Source: Micromonospora maritima | Lineage (GTDB): Bacteria; Actinomycetota; Actinomycetes; Mycobacteriales; Micromonosporaceae | DNA: 41,515 nt | NCBI RefSeq assembly: GCF_902825405.1 | Contig: NZ_CADEAU010000008.1 | Coordinates: 1 to 41,515 of the forward strand | Direction: 5' to 3' | In this document: in pieces, positions 1 to 7,940 of the stretch | How the letters are laid out: the number at the start of each line of letters is the position of its first letter | Position numbering within the stretch: position 1 is the stretch's first letter | Translations under genes and position numbers: made by a program | Notes under the pieces: model-generated | What the model was told of the DNA's origin: nothing | Databases searched by the model: none | The model's input: only the letters and a program-made list of their open reading frames with translations

Positions 1-154
1 CGATGAGGGCGGGGGCCGCCGCGGACGCGGCGTACCCGCTCGTGCCGTCGTCGACGAGCAGCACCTGCGCGTCGAGTCGACGGGCCGTCCGCGCGGCGGC
101 GAGCCCGGCGACACCGCCGCCGAGAACCACCATGTCCCACGTGCCGGTTCGCAT
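1..154 (-). CDS. FAD/NAD(P)-dependent oxidoreductase, N-terminal fragment (runs off left edge)
   Basis: Only the first 51 codons are in the window. The ATG at 154-152 begins MRTGTWDMVVLGGGVAGLAA, a beta strand followed by the dinucleotide-binding GxGxxG-type loop (GGGVAG). The chain continues through an alanine/arginine-rich helix to a second strand ending LLVDD, the acidic end that contacts the ribose of FAD. This is the classic Rossmann start of a flavoprotein, but substrate and subfamily cannot be told from so little. It points left and is separated from the repeat protein at 309 by a terminator hairpin, so it is probably transcribed on its own. Confidence 0.75.
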   Translation of the reverse strand, partial: MRTGTWDMVVLGGGVAGLAAARTARRLDAQVLLVDDGTSGYAASAAAPALI

Positions 155-256
155 CCCTCGCCCCGCTCCGTGACGTCCGCAGCCCGATCCTGTGTCTGTC
201 GTCGCACCGCCGTGAGCTGCGCCCGACCGGGTGGTCGTCGGGCGGCGCGGACGCGC

Positions 257-290
257 CGCGGCCCGGCAGAGGACACTCCGCCGGGCCGCG
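257..290 (-). terminator. Rho-independent-type hairpin after the triplicated secreted protein
   Basis: A perfect 11-bp inverted repeat (257-267 with 280-290, CGCGGCCCGGC) with a 12-nt loop lies about 20 nt past the stop codon of the leftward gene ending at 309. There is no clear U tract, as is common in actinomycetes. Confidence 0.7.
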
Positions 291-308
291 ACCTTCCCCG
301 GTGTGCGG

Positions 309-1421
309 TCAGTTGAGGGTGCAGACCGCGAGGCTGTCGAGTTCGGGGCGCTGCGCGCCGACGCGGTTGAAGGCGATCTCGATCCGGTCGAGCGCCGCCC
401 CTCGCTTGCTCTTCAGCGGGTTGAGGATGGCGTTGGCGATGAAGTTCGGCCCGCCTTCCGGCTTGACGGCGATCCGGGCAAGCCGGGAGTTGGCCTCGTC
501 GATCTGCTTGTCGAGGGTGGCCAGCTCGGACTGGACCTGCCCGGCGGCCGCGGCCGGCACCGCCGGCAACTCGACGCGGGGGCAGTTCACCGTACGGGCC
601 TGCGCGGCCCCGCCGTTCTCCGACCCGGCCGCCTCGCCCTGGCCGGCGTTGCCGTTGACGGCGCTCGGCGTGCCGGGGGAGTTGAGCGTGCAGGTGGCGA
701 GGTCGACCAGGTTGCCCGGACGGTTGCCGTTGACCCGGCCGATGTCCGTGGCGATGCGGTTCAGGACGGCCACCCGCTTGTTGCGCAGCGGGCCCAGGAT
801 GGCGTTCTGGATGAAGTTCGGGCCGCCCTCGGGCTTGACGGCGAGCTTCGCCAGGCGCTCGTTCTGCCGGGCGATCTCCTCGTCCAGGTTCGCCAACTCC
901 TTCTCCACCCCGGCGACCGCCTCGGCCGGCACCTCGGGGAGCTTGTCGCGTACGGTCGGGCAGTCGACCGTCTGCGCGTTGGCCGGCGGGGCGGCCACCC
1001 CGCCGTCCCCGGCGCCGCCGGCCGCACCTTCGAGCGTGCAGTTCGCCAGGCCCTGCAGCCCGGCCGGCGCGGCGCCGCCGACGCGGGTGATGTCCTGGCT
1101 GATCCGGTCCAGCACCGCGCGGCGCTTGCCGGCGATGTCGTTGAGCTGGTTCTGTGCCGCCTTGGGCTCGCGGGCCAGCCGCTCGTTGACGTTCGCGATC
1201 TGCTTCTGCAGATTCTGCAGCTCGCGGTTCACCCCGTCCTGCGCGGCGGCCGGCACCGCGCCGAGCTTGTCGGCGACCGACGGGCAGACCACCGACACCG
1301 GCGTCGCGTTGGCGTTCTCGTCGGCGGACGCCAGTTGCAGTCCCGCGCCGATCAGCAACGCGGCGAAGGCTCCCACACCGCCGAGCTTCAGAACGGCGTT
1401 GTTGCGCGTACCCCTGGTCAT
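309..1421 (-). CDS. Secreted protein of three tandem cysteine-bracketed helical repeats, function unknown
   Basis: This 370-residue protein has an N-terminal signal peptide (charged start, hydrophobic residues about 13-30, likely cleavage after LASA). Three homologous units follow at about residues 46-130, 154-246 and 280-369. Each opens with a Cys-Pro (C46, C154, C280), then LPxVPA, a charged helix with ELxxLxxQI and NxRLA, and a second helix with KRxAxLxRI. Each closes with CTL (C128, C244, C367). Units 2 and 3 share the insert KPEGGPNFI.NAIL.PL, which unit 1 lacks. The six cysteines, two per unit, suggest one disulfide per unit closing a helical hairpin. Linkers of about 24 and 34 residues are Gly/Ala/Asn-rich. 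The ATG follows the ribosome site AAAGGAGAGG. I do not recognise a named family; a wall-associated or surface role is only a guess from export. Confidence 0.85.
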   Translation of the reverse strand: MTRGTRNNAVLKLGGVGAFAALLIGAGLQLASADENANATPVSVVCPSVADKLGAVPAAAQDGVNRELQNLQKQIANVNERLAREPKAAQNQLNDIAGKRRAVLDRISQDITRVGGAAPAGLQGLANCTLEGAAGGAGDGGVAAPPANAQTVDCPTVRDKLPEVPAEAVAGVEKELANLDEEIARQNERLAKLAVKPEGGPNFIQNAILGPLRNKRVAVLNRIATDIGRVNGNRPGNLVDLATCTLNSPGTPSAVNGNAGQGEAAGSENGGAAQARTVNCPRVELPAVPAAAAGQVQSELATLDKQIDEANSRLARIAVKPEGGPNFIANAILNPLKSKRGAALDRIEIAFNRVGAQRPELDSLAVCTLN

Positions 1422-1629
1422 GCACCTCTCCTTTGGTCGACCGCACCGGGCCGACGTGACGGGATGTCGCGGCGACCCGGTGCGGTGCGAAGTGAGGACT
1501 CAGGAATCGTGCTCGTGCCCGCTCCGGCATCGCGGTTCCGGACGATGTCCTCTGTCGATGAGGAGTACGGGGTGTTCAGCAGTATCGTTCAGTTTTTGTC
1601 ACAGAATTTCAGGAAACACGAAGACCGGG

Positions 1630-3327
1630 TCAGTTGAAGGTCAACGTGGGGCTGCCCGTGATGTCGAAGCCACCGTCGGTCCTGGCGTTGGCGGAGGTGA
1701 TCCTGGTGCCACCGATGGTGAGGTTCGTGATCGTCAGCTCCAGCGGTGCCTTCGCCTGCCTGACCAGGTTGCGGGGCAGGTCCTTGCTGCCGTTGCCGCG
1801 CAGCGAGTTGATCTCCGCAAGGCTGTAGAGCCTGTCCACCCTGGTGTCGGCCAGCGTGATGTCGCGGAACGCCTGGCTGGCGGAGGTGTTGGAGAGGGCC
1901 ACGACCCGGGTGGTGGGTCCCATGATCCGGGTGCCGGTGACGCTGACGTTCGAGATGGCGCCGGAGCCGCCGGCCTCCTGGTAGTTCAGCAGCCCCCAGT
2001 TCGAGTTGGTGCCGGTCCACTCGGTGTGCAGCAGGGTGTTGTTGGTGGCGGTGATGTTGGAGATGGTCTTGGCGAACCAGCCGAGCTGGAACACGGCGCC
2101 GTTGTCCATCTGCCACAGGGTGTTGTTCTTGATGGTGGCGTTGGAGCTGTAGAGCTTGAAGGCGTCGTCGAAGGCGGAGACGAACGAGTCGCTGATGGTG
2201 GTGCCGGTCAGGGCGGGGATGCCGTCGCCGTTCCAGCCCCAGTTGCCGAGCACCTTGACGTCGGAGATGGTGCCGGTGAACCGGGACTCGTCGTCGCCCT
2301 GCTTGGCGGTGATCTCGTTGTCGCGGTGGCCGGTGACCACCCAGTGCGGGGCGTTGACCACGGTGACGTCGTGGAAGCGGAACCTGTCGGTGCCGAGCTG
2401 CACCATCTTGACGGTGTACTCCCAGCAGTCGTAGCTGCACGAGGTGGTGCCGTTGGTGCGCTTGTCGGCCCGCCAGTTGAAGTCCTCACCGGAGAGCACG
2501 CCCCGGCCGGTGACGGTGAAGCCCTGCTGGGTCGACTTGCTCACCGTGGCGGAGCCGATCGCGCCCTTGACGTACGCGCCGCCGGCCAGGTGCACGCGCT
2601 GCACCGAGTCCGGCACCGGCCAGTAGCCGAGGTCGTGCACGCCGCGGGTGAAGATCACCGTGGTGGAGCGGGCGGCCCGGGAGCGGTCGAAGGTGGCGCC
2701 GGGGTTGACCACGTAGGTGTCGGGGGCCGTACGTGACGGGTCCGCCACGGCGGCGCGCGAGTCGTCGGCGAACAGCAGCATCCCGTCCAGCGGCAACTGT
2801 CGGAGGCTGTCGTAGCGGTTGTCGATGAACTCCACCGACAGCTTGGCCTTCGGCCGGTTGACCCGGATCTTGATCTGCCGGGCGGCGAGGTCCTTGCTGA
2901 CGATGGTGAAGTCGCCGGTGCCGCGGACCTTGATGTCGGTCACGGCTCCGGCGGCGGCCGTCCGGGTCACCGTGACGGTCGGGGTGGTGCCGACCGGGAA
3001 CCAGAACGAGGACCAGTTGAACGACCGGTTCTCCGCGCGGGCGTGGTCGCCGCCGTCGCAGTTGGTGCTCGAGCAGGTCCGTGCCTTCGGTGCGGTGCGG
3101 TAGACCGACGGGGTCTTCCCCTCCACCGACACCGCGTAGATCGACGACTTGTCGCCCGCGGGCAGCCCAGGGGTCTTCGCGACGGTCACTGCGGCGACGG
3201 CTGCGGCGGTCGGGGGGAGGGCTGGTTGCTGCCCGGCGTACGCGCTGGTGACGCCGGCGACGGCCAGGCCTGCGGCGACGGTTACGCCCAGGGCGAGTGC
3301 CCCGAGGCGTCGGGTCTTTCCTGCCAT
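1630..3327 (-). CDS. Secreted parallel beta-helix glycoside hydrolase, GH49-like
   Basis: This 565-residue exported protein has a signal peptide (about 1-31) and an N-terminal beta-sandwich-like part to about residue 200. A right-handed beta-helix follows, marked by GRGVLSGEDFNW and repeated I.N.T-type rungs. Two acidic motifs match the GH49 dextranase/isopullulanase active-site pattern: NWGWNGDGIP near residue 365 and SAFDDAFKLYSS near 387, followed by DNGAVFQLGW. GH49 enzymes cleave alpha-1,4 or alpha-1,6 glucans, but related pectin-lyase-fold enzymes act on other sugars, so the substrate is open. It is the last gene of the leftward binding-protein/permease operon, 127 nt after the second permease, and has its own good ribosome site (AAGGAG). 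The context suggests it generates the oligosaccharide that the transporter imports. Confidence 0.75.
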   Translation of the reverse strand: MAGKTRRLGALALGVTVAAGLAVAGVTSAYAGQQPALPPTAAAVAAVTVAKTPGLPAGDKSSIYAVSVEGKTPSVYRTAPKARTCSSTNCDGGDHARAENRSFNWSSFWFPVGTTPTVTVTRTAAAGAVTDIKVRGTGDFTIVSKDLAARQIKIRVNRPKAKLSVEFIDNRYDSLRQLPLDGMLLFADDSRAAVADPSRTAPDTYVVNPGATFDRSRAARSTTVIFTRGVHDLGYWPVPDSVQRVHLAGGAYVKGAIGSATVSKSTQQGFTVTGRGVLSGEDFNWRADKRTNGTTSCSYDCWEYTVKMVQLGTDRFRFHDVTVVNAPHWVVTGHRDNEITAKQGDDESRFTGTISDVKVLGNWGWNGDGIPALTGTTISDSFVSAFDDAFKLYSSNATIKNNTLWQMDNGAVFQLGWFAKTISNITATNNTLLHTEWTGTNSNWGLLNYQEAGGSGAISNVSVTGTRIMGPTTRVVALSNTSASQAFRDITLADTRVDRLYSLAEINSLRGNGSKDLPRNLVRQAKAPLELTITNLTIGGTRITSANARTDGGFDITGSPTLTFN

Positions 3328-3454
3328 AGCCTTGCTCCTTCGGTGTGGTGGGGGTGGGGGGGTGTGGTGCCGCGGTCGCGCCCCGGGCAGGCGTGGCGAG
3401 GATGGTGCGGTGGGGACACTCCGCGGGACGGTGGGAGGTTTCAGGACGCGCCGG

Positions 3455-4282
3455 CTACTTCTCGGCGCCGGCGAGCATGCCCTTGATGAAGTGCCGCTGC
3501 AGGAACAGGTACGCCAGCAGGATCGGCGCCATCGCGGTCAGCGACGCCGCGGCGGCGGCACCGAGGTTGCTGCTCTGCTGGGAGAAGAAGGACCCGATCG
3601 CGGGGGCGATGGTGCGGACGTCCTGGGTGGTCAGCATGTAGACCGACATCTGGTAGTCGTTCCAGATGAACACGCCGGTCAGGATCGCCACGGTCGCGGT
3701 GACCGGCTTGAGCAGCGGCAGCACGATCCGGAAGAACACCCGGAAGGTACCCGCGCCGTCGACCCGGGCGGCCTCCTCAAGGGCGGTCGGCACCGTCCGG
3801 ATGAACGCGGCGTAGAGGAACACGCTCAGTGGCAACTGGCCCGTCACCAGGATCAGGATGATGCCCCAGTAGGTGTTGACCCCACCGAGTTGGTTCATCA
3901 GCGAGTACAGCGGCACGAGCACGCTCAACGGCGGCACCATGATCGAGCCCAGCATCAGCAGCATCACCACCCGGTTCACCCAGGTGCCGCGCCGGGCCAG
4001 CGGATAGGCGGCGAGCGCCCCGATCAGGCAGACCAGGACGGTGGCGACCGAGGTGACGACGAGGCTGTTGACGATCGCCCGCAGGATGCCGCCCTGTTCG
4101 ATGGCGATGCGGAAGTTGTCCAGGTAGAGACGCCCGGTCGGCGGCATCCACTGGGAGCTCAGGTCACTCTTGGGCTTGAGTGCCGTGGTGAGCGCGACGT
4201 AGAACGGGACGAGTTGGATGACCGCGAAGGTGAGCAGGAAGCCCACCGAGGCCAGCCGGAACAAGCGGTGTCCGATCAGCAT
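3455..4282 (-). CDS. Carbohydrate ABC transporter permease, MalG type
   Basis: This 275-residue inner-membrane permease has about six hydrophobic segments. The EAA loop EEAARVDGAGTFRVFFRIVL is followed by PLLKP and docks the cytoplasmic ATPase. The length and the C-terminal RHFIKGMLAGAEK tail (compare the typical Q+.IV.GLT.GAVKG ending) fit the CUT1 MalG family for oligosaccharides. Its start lies 3 nt after the stop of the MalF-type gene, so the two are translated together as a heterodimeric channel. No ATPase gene is linked; many actinomycete CUT1 systems use a shared MsiK-type ATPase encoded elsewhere. Confidence 0.92.
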   Translation of the reverse strand: MLIGHRLFRLASVGFLLTFAVIQLVPFYVALTTALKPKSDLSSQWMPPTGRLYLDNFRIAIEQGGILRAIVNSLVVTSVATVLVCLIGALAAYPLARRGTWVNRVVMLLMLGSIMVPPLSVLVPLYSLMNQLGGVNTYWGIILILVTGQLPLSVFLYAAFIRTVPTALEEAARVDGAGTFRVFFRIVLPLLKPVTATVAILTGVFIWNDYQMSVYMLTTQDVRTIAPAIGSFFSQQSSNLGAAAAASLTAMAPILLAYLFLQRHFIKGMLAGAEK

Positions 4283-4285
4283 TGC

Positions 4286-5239
4286 TCACGCCTCCAGCCG
4301 GCGCTTGTTGAGTGCCGCGTTGAGCACCAAGGTCATGATCATGATGACGGCGAAGAGCGCGACGCCCATCGCGGCCGCGTACCCGGCGCTCTGCGCGTTG
4401 AAGTAGGTCAGGCCGATGAAGGTGGACACCGAGTTGGTCGAGTAACCGGGGCCGCCGCCGGTGAGCACCTTGATCACGTCGAAGAGCTTCATGCCACCGA
4501 TCAGGTTGAGCACGATGCTGGTGGCGAAGGCCGGCTGCAGCAGGGGCACGGTGATCCGGCGGAACAGCGACCAGCCCGACGCGCCGTCGAGCCGGGCCGC
4601 CTCGTAGTACATCGTCGGGATCGACTGCAGCCCGGCCAGGTAGATGATCATCGACAGGCCGACGAACTGGATCGTGTTGACGGCCACGATGATGGCCACC
4701 GAGCCGGTCGTGGTGCTCAGCCACGCCTGCTGCTCACCCCCGAGCGCGACCACGATGTCGTTGAGGGCACCGTTGTCGTACTGCAGCAGCAGGTAGTAGA
4801 TGGTGCCCATGATGACCGGGGAGACCAGCACCGGCAGGTAGATGATCGCGCGCAGCAGGGCCCGTCCCCGCATCGGCCGGTCCAGCGCGAGCGCCAGGCC
4901 CAGGCCGAGCACCTGCTGCAGGACGGTGCTGCCGAGGGCGTACACCAGGGTGTTGACGAAGACGGTGCGGAAGGTGCCGTCGCTGAGCAGCCGCTGGTAG
5001 TTCTCCAGGCCCACCAGGTGGTGGCCGGGACTGTAGCCGTCCCAGTCGGTGAACGACAGCCCGACCCCGTTGACCAGCGGGTACGCCGTGAACATGGCCA
5101 GCAGCGCCAGCGCCGGCAGGTAGAGGACGTTCACCAGCCCTTGCCGAGGCCGATGTCGGGGGCCGGCCGTCGGGCGGTACGTCGCGTCCGCGCTGCGACG
5201 CACCGCCGTGTCGATGCCGCTGTCGACCATGTCGGTCAC
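4286..5239 (-). CDS. Carbohydrate ABC transporter permease, MalF type
   Basis: This 317-residue CUT1 permease has a cytoplasmic N-terminus of about 35 polar residues, six predicted membrane spans and the EAA motif YEAARLDGASGWSLFRRITV, followed by PLLQP. The GTG start at 5239 overlaps the stop of the binding-protein gene in a GTGA, which argues for coupled translation; an in-frame ATG three codons later (5230) is the alternative. It pairs with the MalG-type permease directly downstream. Confidence 0.92.
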   Translation of the reverse strand: MTDMVDSGIDTAVRRSADATYRPTAGPRHRPRQGLVNVLYLPALALLAMFTAYPLVNGVGLSFTDWDGYSPGHHLVGLENYQRLLSDGTFRTVFVNTLVYALGSTVLQQVLGLGLALALDRPMRGRALLRAIIYLPVLVSPVIMGTIYYLLLQYDNGALNDIVVALGGEQQAWLSTTTGSVAIIVAVNTIQFVGLSMIIYLAGLQSIPTMYYEAARLDGASGWSLFRRITVPLLQPAFATSIVLNLIGGMKLFDVIKVLTGGGPGYSTNSVSTFIGLTYFNAQSAGYAAAMGVALFAVIMIMTLVLNAALNKRRLEA

Positions 5240-6498
5240 TTCGCCTGCGCGTACAGCTTGGTGAAGTCGGTCTTGACCTTGGCCACGCTGTCGGCGACGG
5301 TCGACTGCTTGGTCACCACGCCGTCGGTGGTCTTGACCATGGTGTCCCAGGCGCCGTTGGGCATGTAGACCCGGTCGAAGTAGGGGACGGTCGGCACCGC
5401 GCCCGACTTGACGTACGTGTCGTAGCTGCTCTGCAGGCCGCCCAGGTCGGACTGGGCGCTGGTCAGGCCCGGCGCGGACCCGGAGGCCTTGGCCAGCTTG
5501 GTCAGGTTCTCCGGCTGGGCCAGGAACGCGAGCAGCTCCTTGGCCTCCTTCGGGTGCTTGGTGTCCTTGTTGATGCCCAGCGCGTTCTTCTCGCCGCTGA
5601 TCAGGTAGGGCTCGCCACCGTTGGCGGTGGGCACCGGCATGAAGCCGATCCTGGCGTCCTTCTTGTACTCGAACGCCGAGGTGGCGACGAAGTTCATCAG
5701 GAAGCTGAACCCGGTCTTACCCTCGGCGAGGGCGCGGGCGACGTTGTCCGTGGTCGCCGAGCTGTAGTCCTTGTTGAACAGGCCGGCCTCGCGGAACGCG
5801 CCGACGGTGTCGAGCACCTTGGTGTAGCTGCCCTCGGCGAACGTGCCCTCCTTCATGCTCTTCAGCTCGGCCTCGCTGAAGACGCCCGGCGCGATCCAGT
5901 CGACGAACAGGCCGGTCGGCCACTGGTCCTTGCCGGCCGCGTAGATCGGGGTCTTGCCCTTGGCCTTGATCGCGGCGGCGGCCCGGTTGAAGTCGTCCCA
6001 GGTCTTGATGTCGTCGGGCTTGACGCCGGCCTCGGCCAGCACGTCGGCGTTGTAGAGCAGGCCCGCGATGTCGGTGTCGACCGGCATGGCGTACAGCTCG
6101 CCGCCCTGGCCGAGCATCGCCGGCTTGAGCGCGGGCGCGAGGTCCTTGGCCCAGGGCTCGTTCTGCAGCGGCATCAGGAACTTGCCGTAGCGCAGCAGCG
6201 ACCACCCGTGGGTCATCCAGATGTCGGGGATGTTGCCCGAAGCCAGCCGCACCTTGAGGTCGCCCTCGTGGTCGGTGCTCGACGGCACCAGGTTGACCTT
6301 GACGCCGGAGTGGTCGGCCTCGAACTTCTTGACCAGGTCCTGGTACTGCCCGTAGAGCGGCGAGTCCACCGCGGTGCCGGTGAGGAACTCCACCTGCCCG
6401 CCCTTCCCGCCGCCGGAGTCGGTGCCACCGCCGGTGCAGCCGGTCAGGGCGAGTGTGAGTGCGGAGATCGCCGCGGTGAGGACGAGGCGTCGTCTCAT
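5236..6498 (-). CDS. Extracellular sugar-binding lipoprotein of an ABC transporter
   Basis: This 420-residue lipoprotein has a short charged start, a hydrophobic stretch and the lipobox LTGC (C21), followed by a Gly-rich flexible tether. The mature part is a CUT1 family-1 solute-binding protein: it has the DIWMTHGW-type strand, TWDDFNRAAAAIKAKGKTPI and the C-terminal KEAKELLAFLAQPEN helix typical of this fold. It captures the sugar and delivers it to the two permeases downstream (GTGA overlap). The ATG follows the ribosome site GGAAAGGA. The 380-nt intergenic region upstream holds a perfect match to the 14-bp operator shared with the araBDA locus, so control by the LacI regulator at 13462 is likely. 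The actual ligand is not evident; arabinose-containing oligosaccharides are the context guess. Confidence 0.93.
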   Translation of the reverse strand: MRRRLVLTAAISALTLALTGCTGGGTDSGGGKGGQVEFLTGTAVDSPLYGQYQDLVKKFEADHSGVKVNLVPSSTDHEGDLKVRLASGNIPDIWMTHGWSLLRYGKFLMPLQNEPWAKDLAPALKPAMLGQGGELYAMPVDTDIAGLLYNADVLAEAGVKPDDIKTWDDFNRAAAAIKAKGKTPIYAAGKDQWPTGLFVDWIAPGVFSEAELKSMKEGTFAEGSYTKVLDTVGAFREAGLFNKDYSSATTDNVARALAEGKTGFSFLMNFVATSAFEYKKDARIGFMPVPTANGGEPYLISGEKNALGINKDTKHPKEAKELLAFLAQPENLTKLAKASGSAPGLTSAQSDLGGLQSSYDTYVKSGAVPTVPYFDRVYMPNGAWDTMVKTTDGVVTKQSTVADSVAKVKTDFTKLYAQAK

Positions 6499-6717
6499 GG
6501 GTGTGTCCTTTCCAGGGGGTGGGCCGGCGGGCCCACCGGCAGGCGCGGCAACGGGTCGGGTCGGGTTCGGTGCGCGCCGGGTGGGGTTCGGAGTGGATCG
6601 CCGGCCGAGAGCCGGCGCTGGGCGGTGCCGAGGCAGGCGACACCCGGGTGGGCGGGATCGTCGCCGTGCCGTGCGGTGGTGTGCCCACCGCGGTGCGGTG
6701 TGCTGTCAGCGGACCAT

Positions 6718-6731
6718 TGTGACCGCTCACA
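6718..6731. promoter_or_regulatory. LacI-family operator O1 (TGTGACCGCTCACA)
   Basis: This is a near-perfect 14-bp palindrome of the form TGTGANCGNTCACA, symmetric at every position except the 6th/9th pair. It lies about 220 nt upstream of the binding-protein start. Its half-site is shared with the boxes upstream of araB and of the LacI regulator gene at 13462. Confidence 0.7.
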
Positions 6732-6862
6732 TTGAGCGTGAGTCTGGTCGACCGAAAACCGGCAAGTCAAGCGTCCTTCAAGTTACGTTTGGGTCACAAG
6801 CGGCCTTCTACCAGTATGTTCACGCGCACATGCTTGTACGGCTATTGATCAAGGCCGCTCAT

Positions 6863-6876
6863 TGTTACCGTTCTCA
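6863..6876. promoter_or_regulatory. LacI-family operator O2 next to the formylglycine-enzyme start
   Basis: The sequence TGTTACCGTTCTCA matches the consensus TGTKANCGNTMACA with one mismatch. It ends 3 nt before the chosen ATG of the formylglycine-generating enzyme, where a bound repressor would block initiation. Confidence 0.5.
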
Positions 6877-6879
6877 AAC

Positions 6880-7845
6880 ATGAAGTCGCCAGAGGTTGCG
6901 TCCTCCGCCTGCTGCCAGCCCGGCACGGCGGGAGGATCCCCTGCGGTGGTCGGCCCGCCGCACCCCGTTCCCGGATTCACGTCCGGTCCTGCCCGTCCCG
7001 CACCAGCCGACGCCCTGGCGGAGATGATCACTGTTCCGGCCGGTTCGTTCTGGATGGGCGCGGACGGCCCCGGCACCGTCCCCGGTGACGCCGAGGGCCC
7101 GGTCCGCCAGGTCCACGTCGACGAGTACCGGATCGGCGTCACGACGGTCACGAACGCCGCGTACGCCGAGTTCGTCGACGCCACCGGATACGTCACGGAC
7201 GCAGAGCGCTACGGGTGGTCCTTCGTCTTCGCCGGCCTCGTCGGCCCCGAGGCCTGGGCCGGCGTGCTGCCGGGCACCGTCGCGGAGGCGCCCTGGTGGT
7301 TCGCCGTGCGCGGCGCGAACTGGCGGCACCCCTTCGGTCCCGGGTCGTCCGTCGACGAACTCGCCGACCACCCCGTGGTGCACGTGTCCTGGTACGACGC
7401 CTCCGCCTACGCGCGCTGGACCGGCACCCGGCTACCGACCGAGGCGGAGTGGGAGAAAGCCGCGCGCGGCGGCCTGGACCGGGCCACCTACCCGTGGGGC
7501 GACGAGCTGCTGCCCGGCGGCGAGCACCGGATGAACGTCTGGCAGGGGGAGTTCCCGTTCCGCAACACCGCCGAGGACGGCCACCGTGCCACCGCGCCGG
7601 CCCGGTCCTACCAGCCCAACGGGTACGGGCTCTTCAACGCCTGCGGCAACGTCTGGGAGTGGACGGCGGACTGGTGGTCGGGCGACCCGGCCGGTGGCGG
7701 GTCAGGGCGCGACGCGGCCCGGGTGGTCCGAGGCGGGTCCTACCTCTGCCACGCGTCGTACTGCAACCGCTACCGCACCTCGGCGCGGACCCGTAACACG
7801 CCCGACACCTCGGCCGGCCACACCGGCTTCCGCGTGGCCTGCTGA
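6880..7845 (+). CDS. Formylglycine-generating enzyme (sulfatase-modifying factor)
   Basis: This protein of about 321 residues has the FGE-sulfatase fold. It oxidises the active-site Cys of type I sulfatases to formylglycine. Family signatures are MITVPAGSFWMGADGPG, NAAYAEFVDATGYVTDAE, HPVVHVSWYDASAYARW, GTRLPTEAEWEKAARGG, YPWGD, GNVWEWTADWW and VVRGGSYLCHASYCNRYRTS. The catalytic copper-binding cysteine pair is C290 and C295 in LCHASYCNRYR, which separates true FGE from cysteine-less SUMF1-fold relatives such as EgtB. The start is uncertain: ATG 6880 gives an ACC-containing N-terminus but has no ribosome site, while GTG 6946 follows GGAGG. No sulfatase lies in the window. A copy of the arabinose-locus operator abuts the start, which ties sulfatase activation to sugar uptake. 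Confidence 0.9.
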   Translation: MKSPEVASSACCQPGTAGGSPAVVGPPHPVPGFTSGPARPAPADALAEMITVPAGSFWMGADGPGTVPGDAEGPVRQVHVDEYRIGVTTVTNAAYAEFVDATGYVTDAERYGWSFVFAGLVGPEAWAGVLPGTVAEAPWWFAVRGANWRHPFGPGSSVDELADHPVVHVSWYDASAYARWTGTRLPTEAEWEKAARGGLDRATYPWGDELLPGGEHRMNVWQGEFPFRNTAEDGHRATAPARSYQPNGYGLFNACGNVWEWTADWWSGDPAGGGSGRDAARVVRGGSYLCHASYCNRYRTSARTRNTPDTSAGHTGFRVAC

Positions 7846-7851
7846 GCCGGG

Positions 7852-7898
7852 CCGGCCGGCCGCTCGGCGGGGGACCACACCGCCGAGCGGCCGGCCGG
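7852..7898. terminator. Bidirectional terminator between convergent FGE and GH27 genes
   Basis: Perfect 19-bp arms (7852-7870 and 7880-7898) flank a 9-nt loop. It lies 7 nt past the stop of the formylglycine enzyme and about 40 nt past the stop of the leftward GH27 gene, so it can serve both. Confidence 0.9.
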
Positions 7899-7940
7899 GT
7901 CGCGAGGCGACGCGGGGTCGGGACCCGGCCGGTGTACCGG

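Larger units (their letters stand above)
6499..6879. promoter_or_regulatory. Divergent control region between sugar-binding protein and formylglycine enzyme
   Basis: This 381-nt non-coding region is notably less GC-rich near 6710-6880. It holds two copies of the 14-bp box shared with the ara promoter (6718-6731 and 6863-6876), and the element TTGATCAAGG at 6845-6854 that also occurs at 13314-13323 near araB. I see no credible gene in it. Confidence 0.7.

Noticed and set aside
3149-5368. A rightward open frame of 739 codons
   Set aside because: Antisense to the permease and beta-helix genes; charged low-complexity translation.
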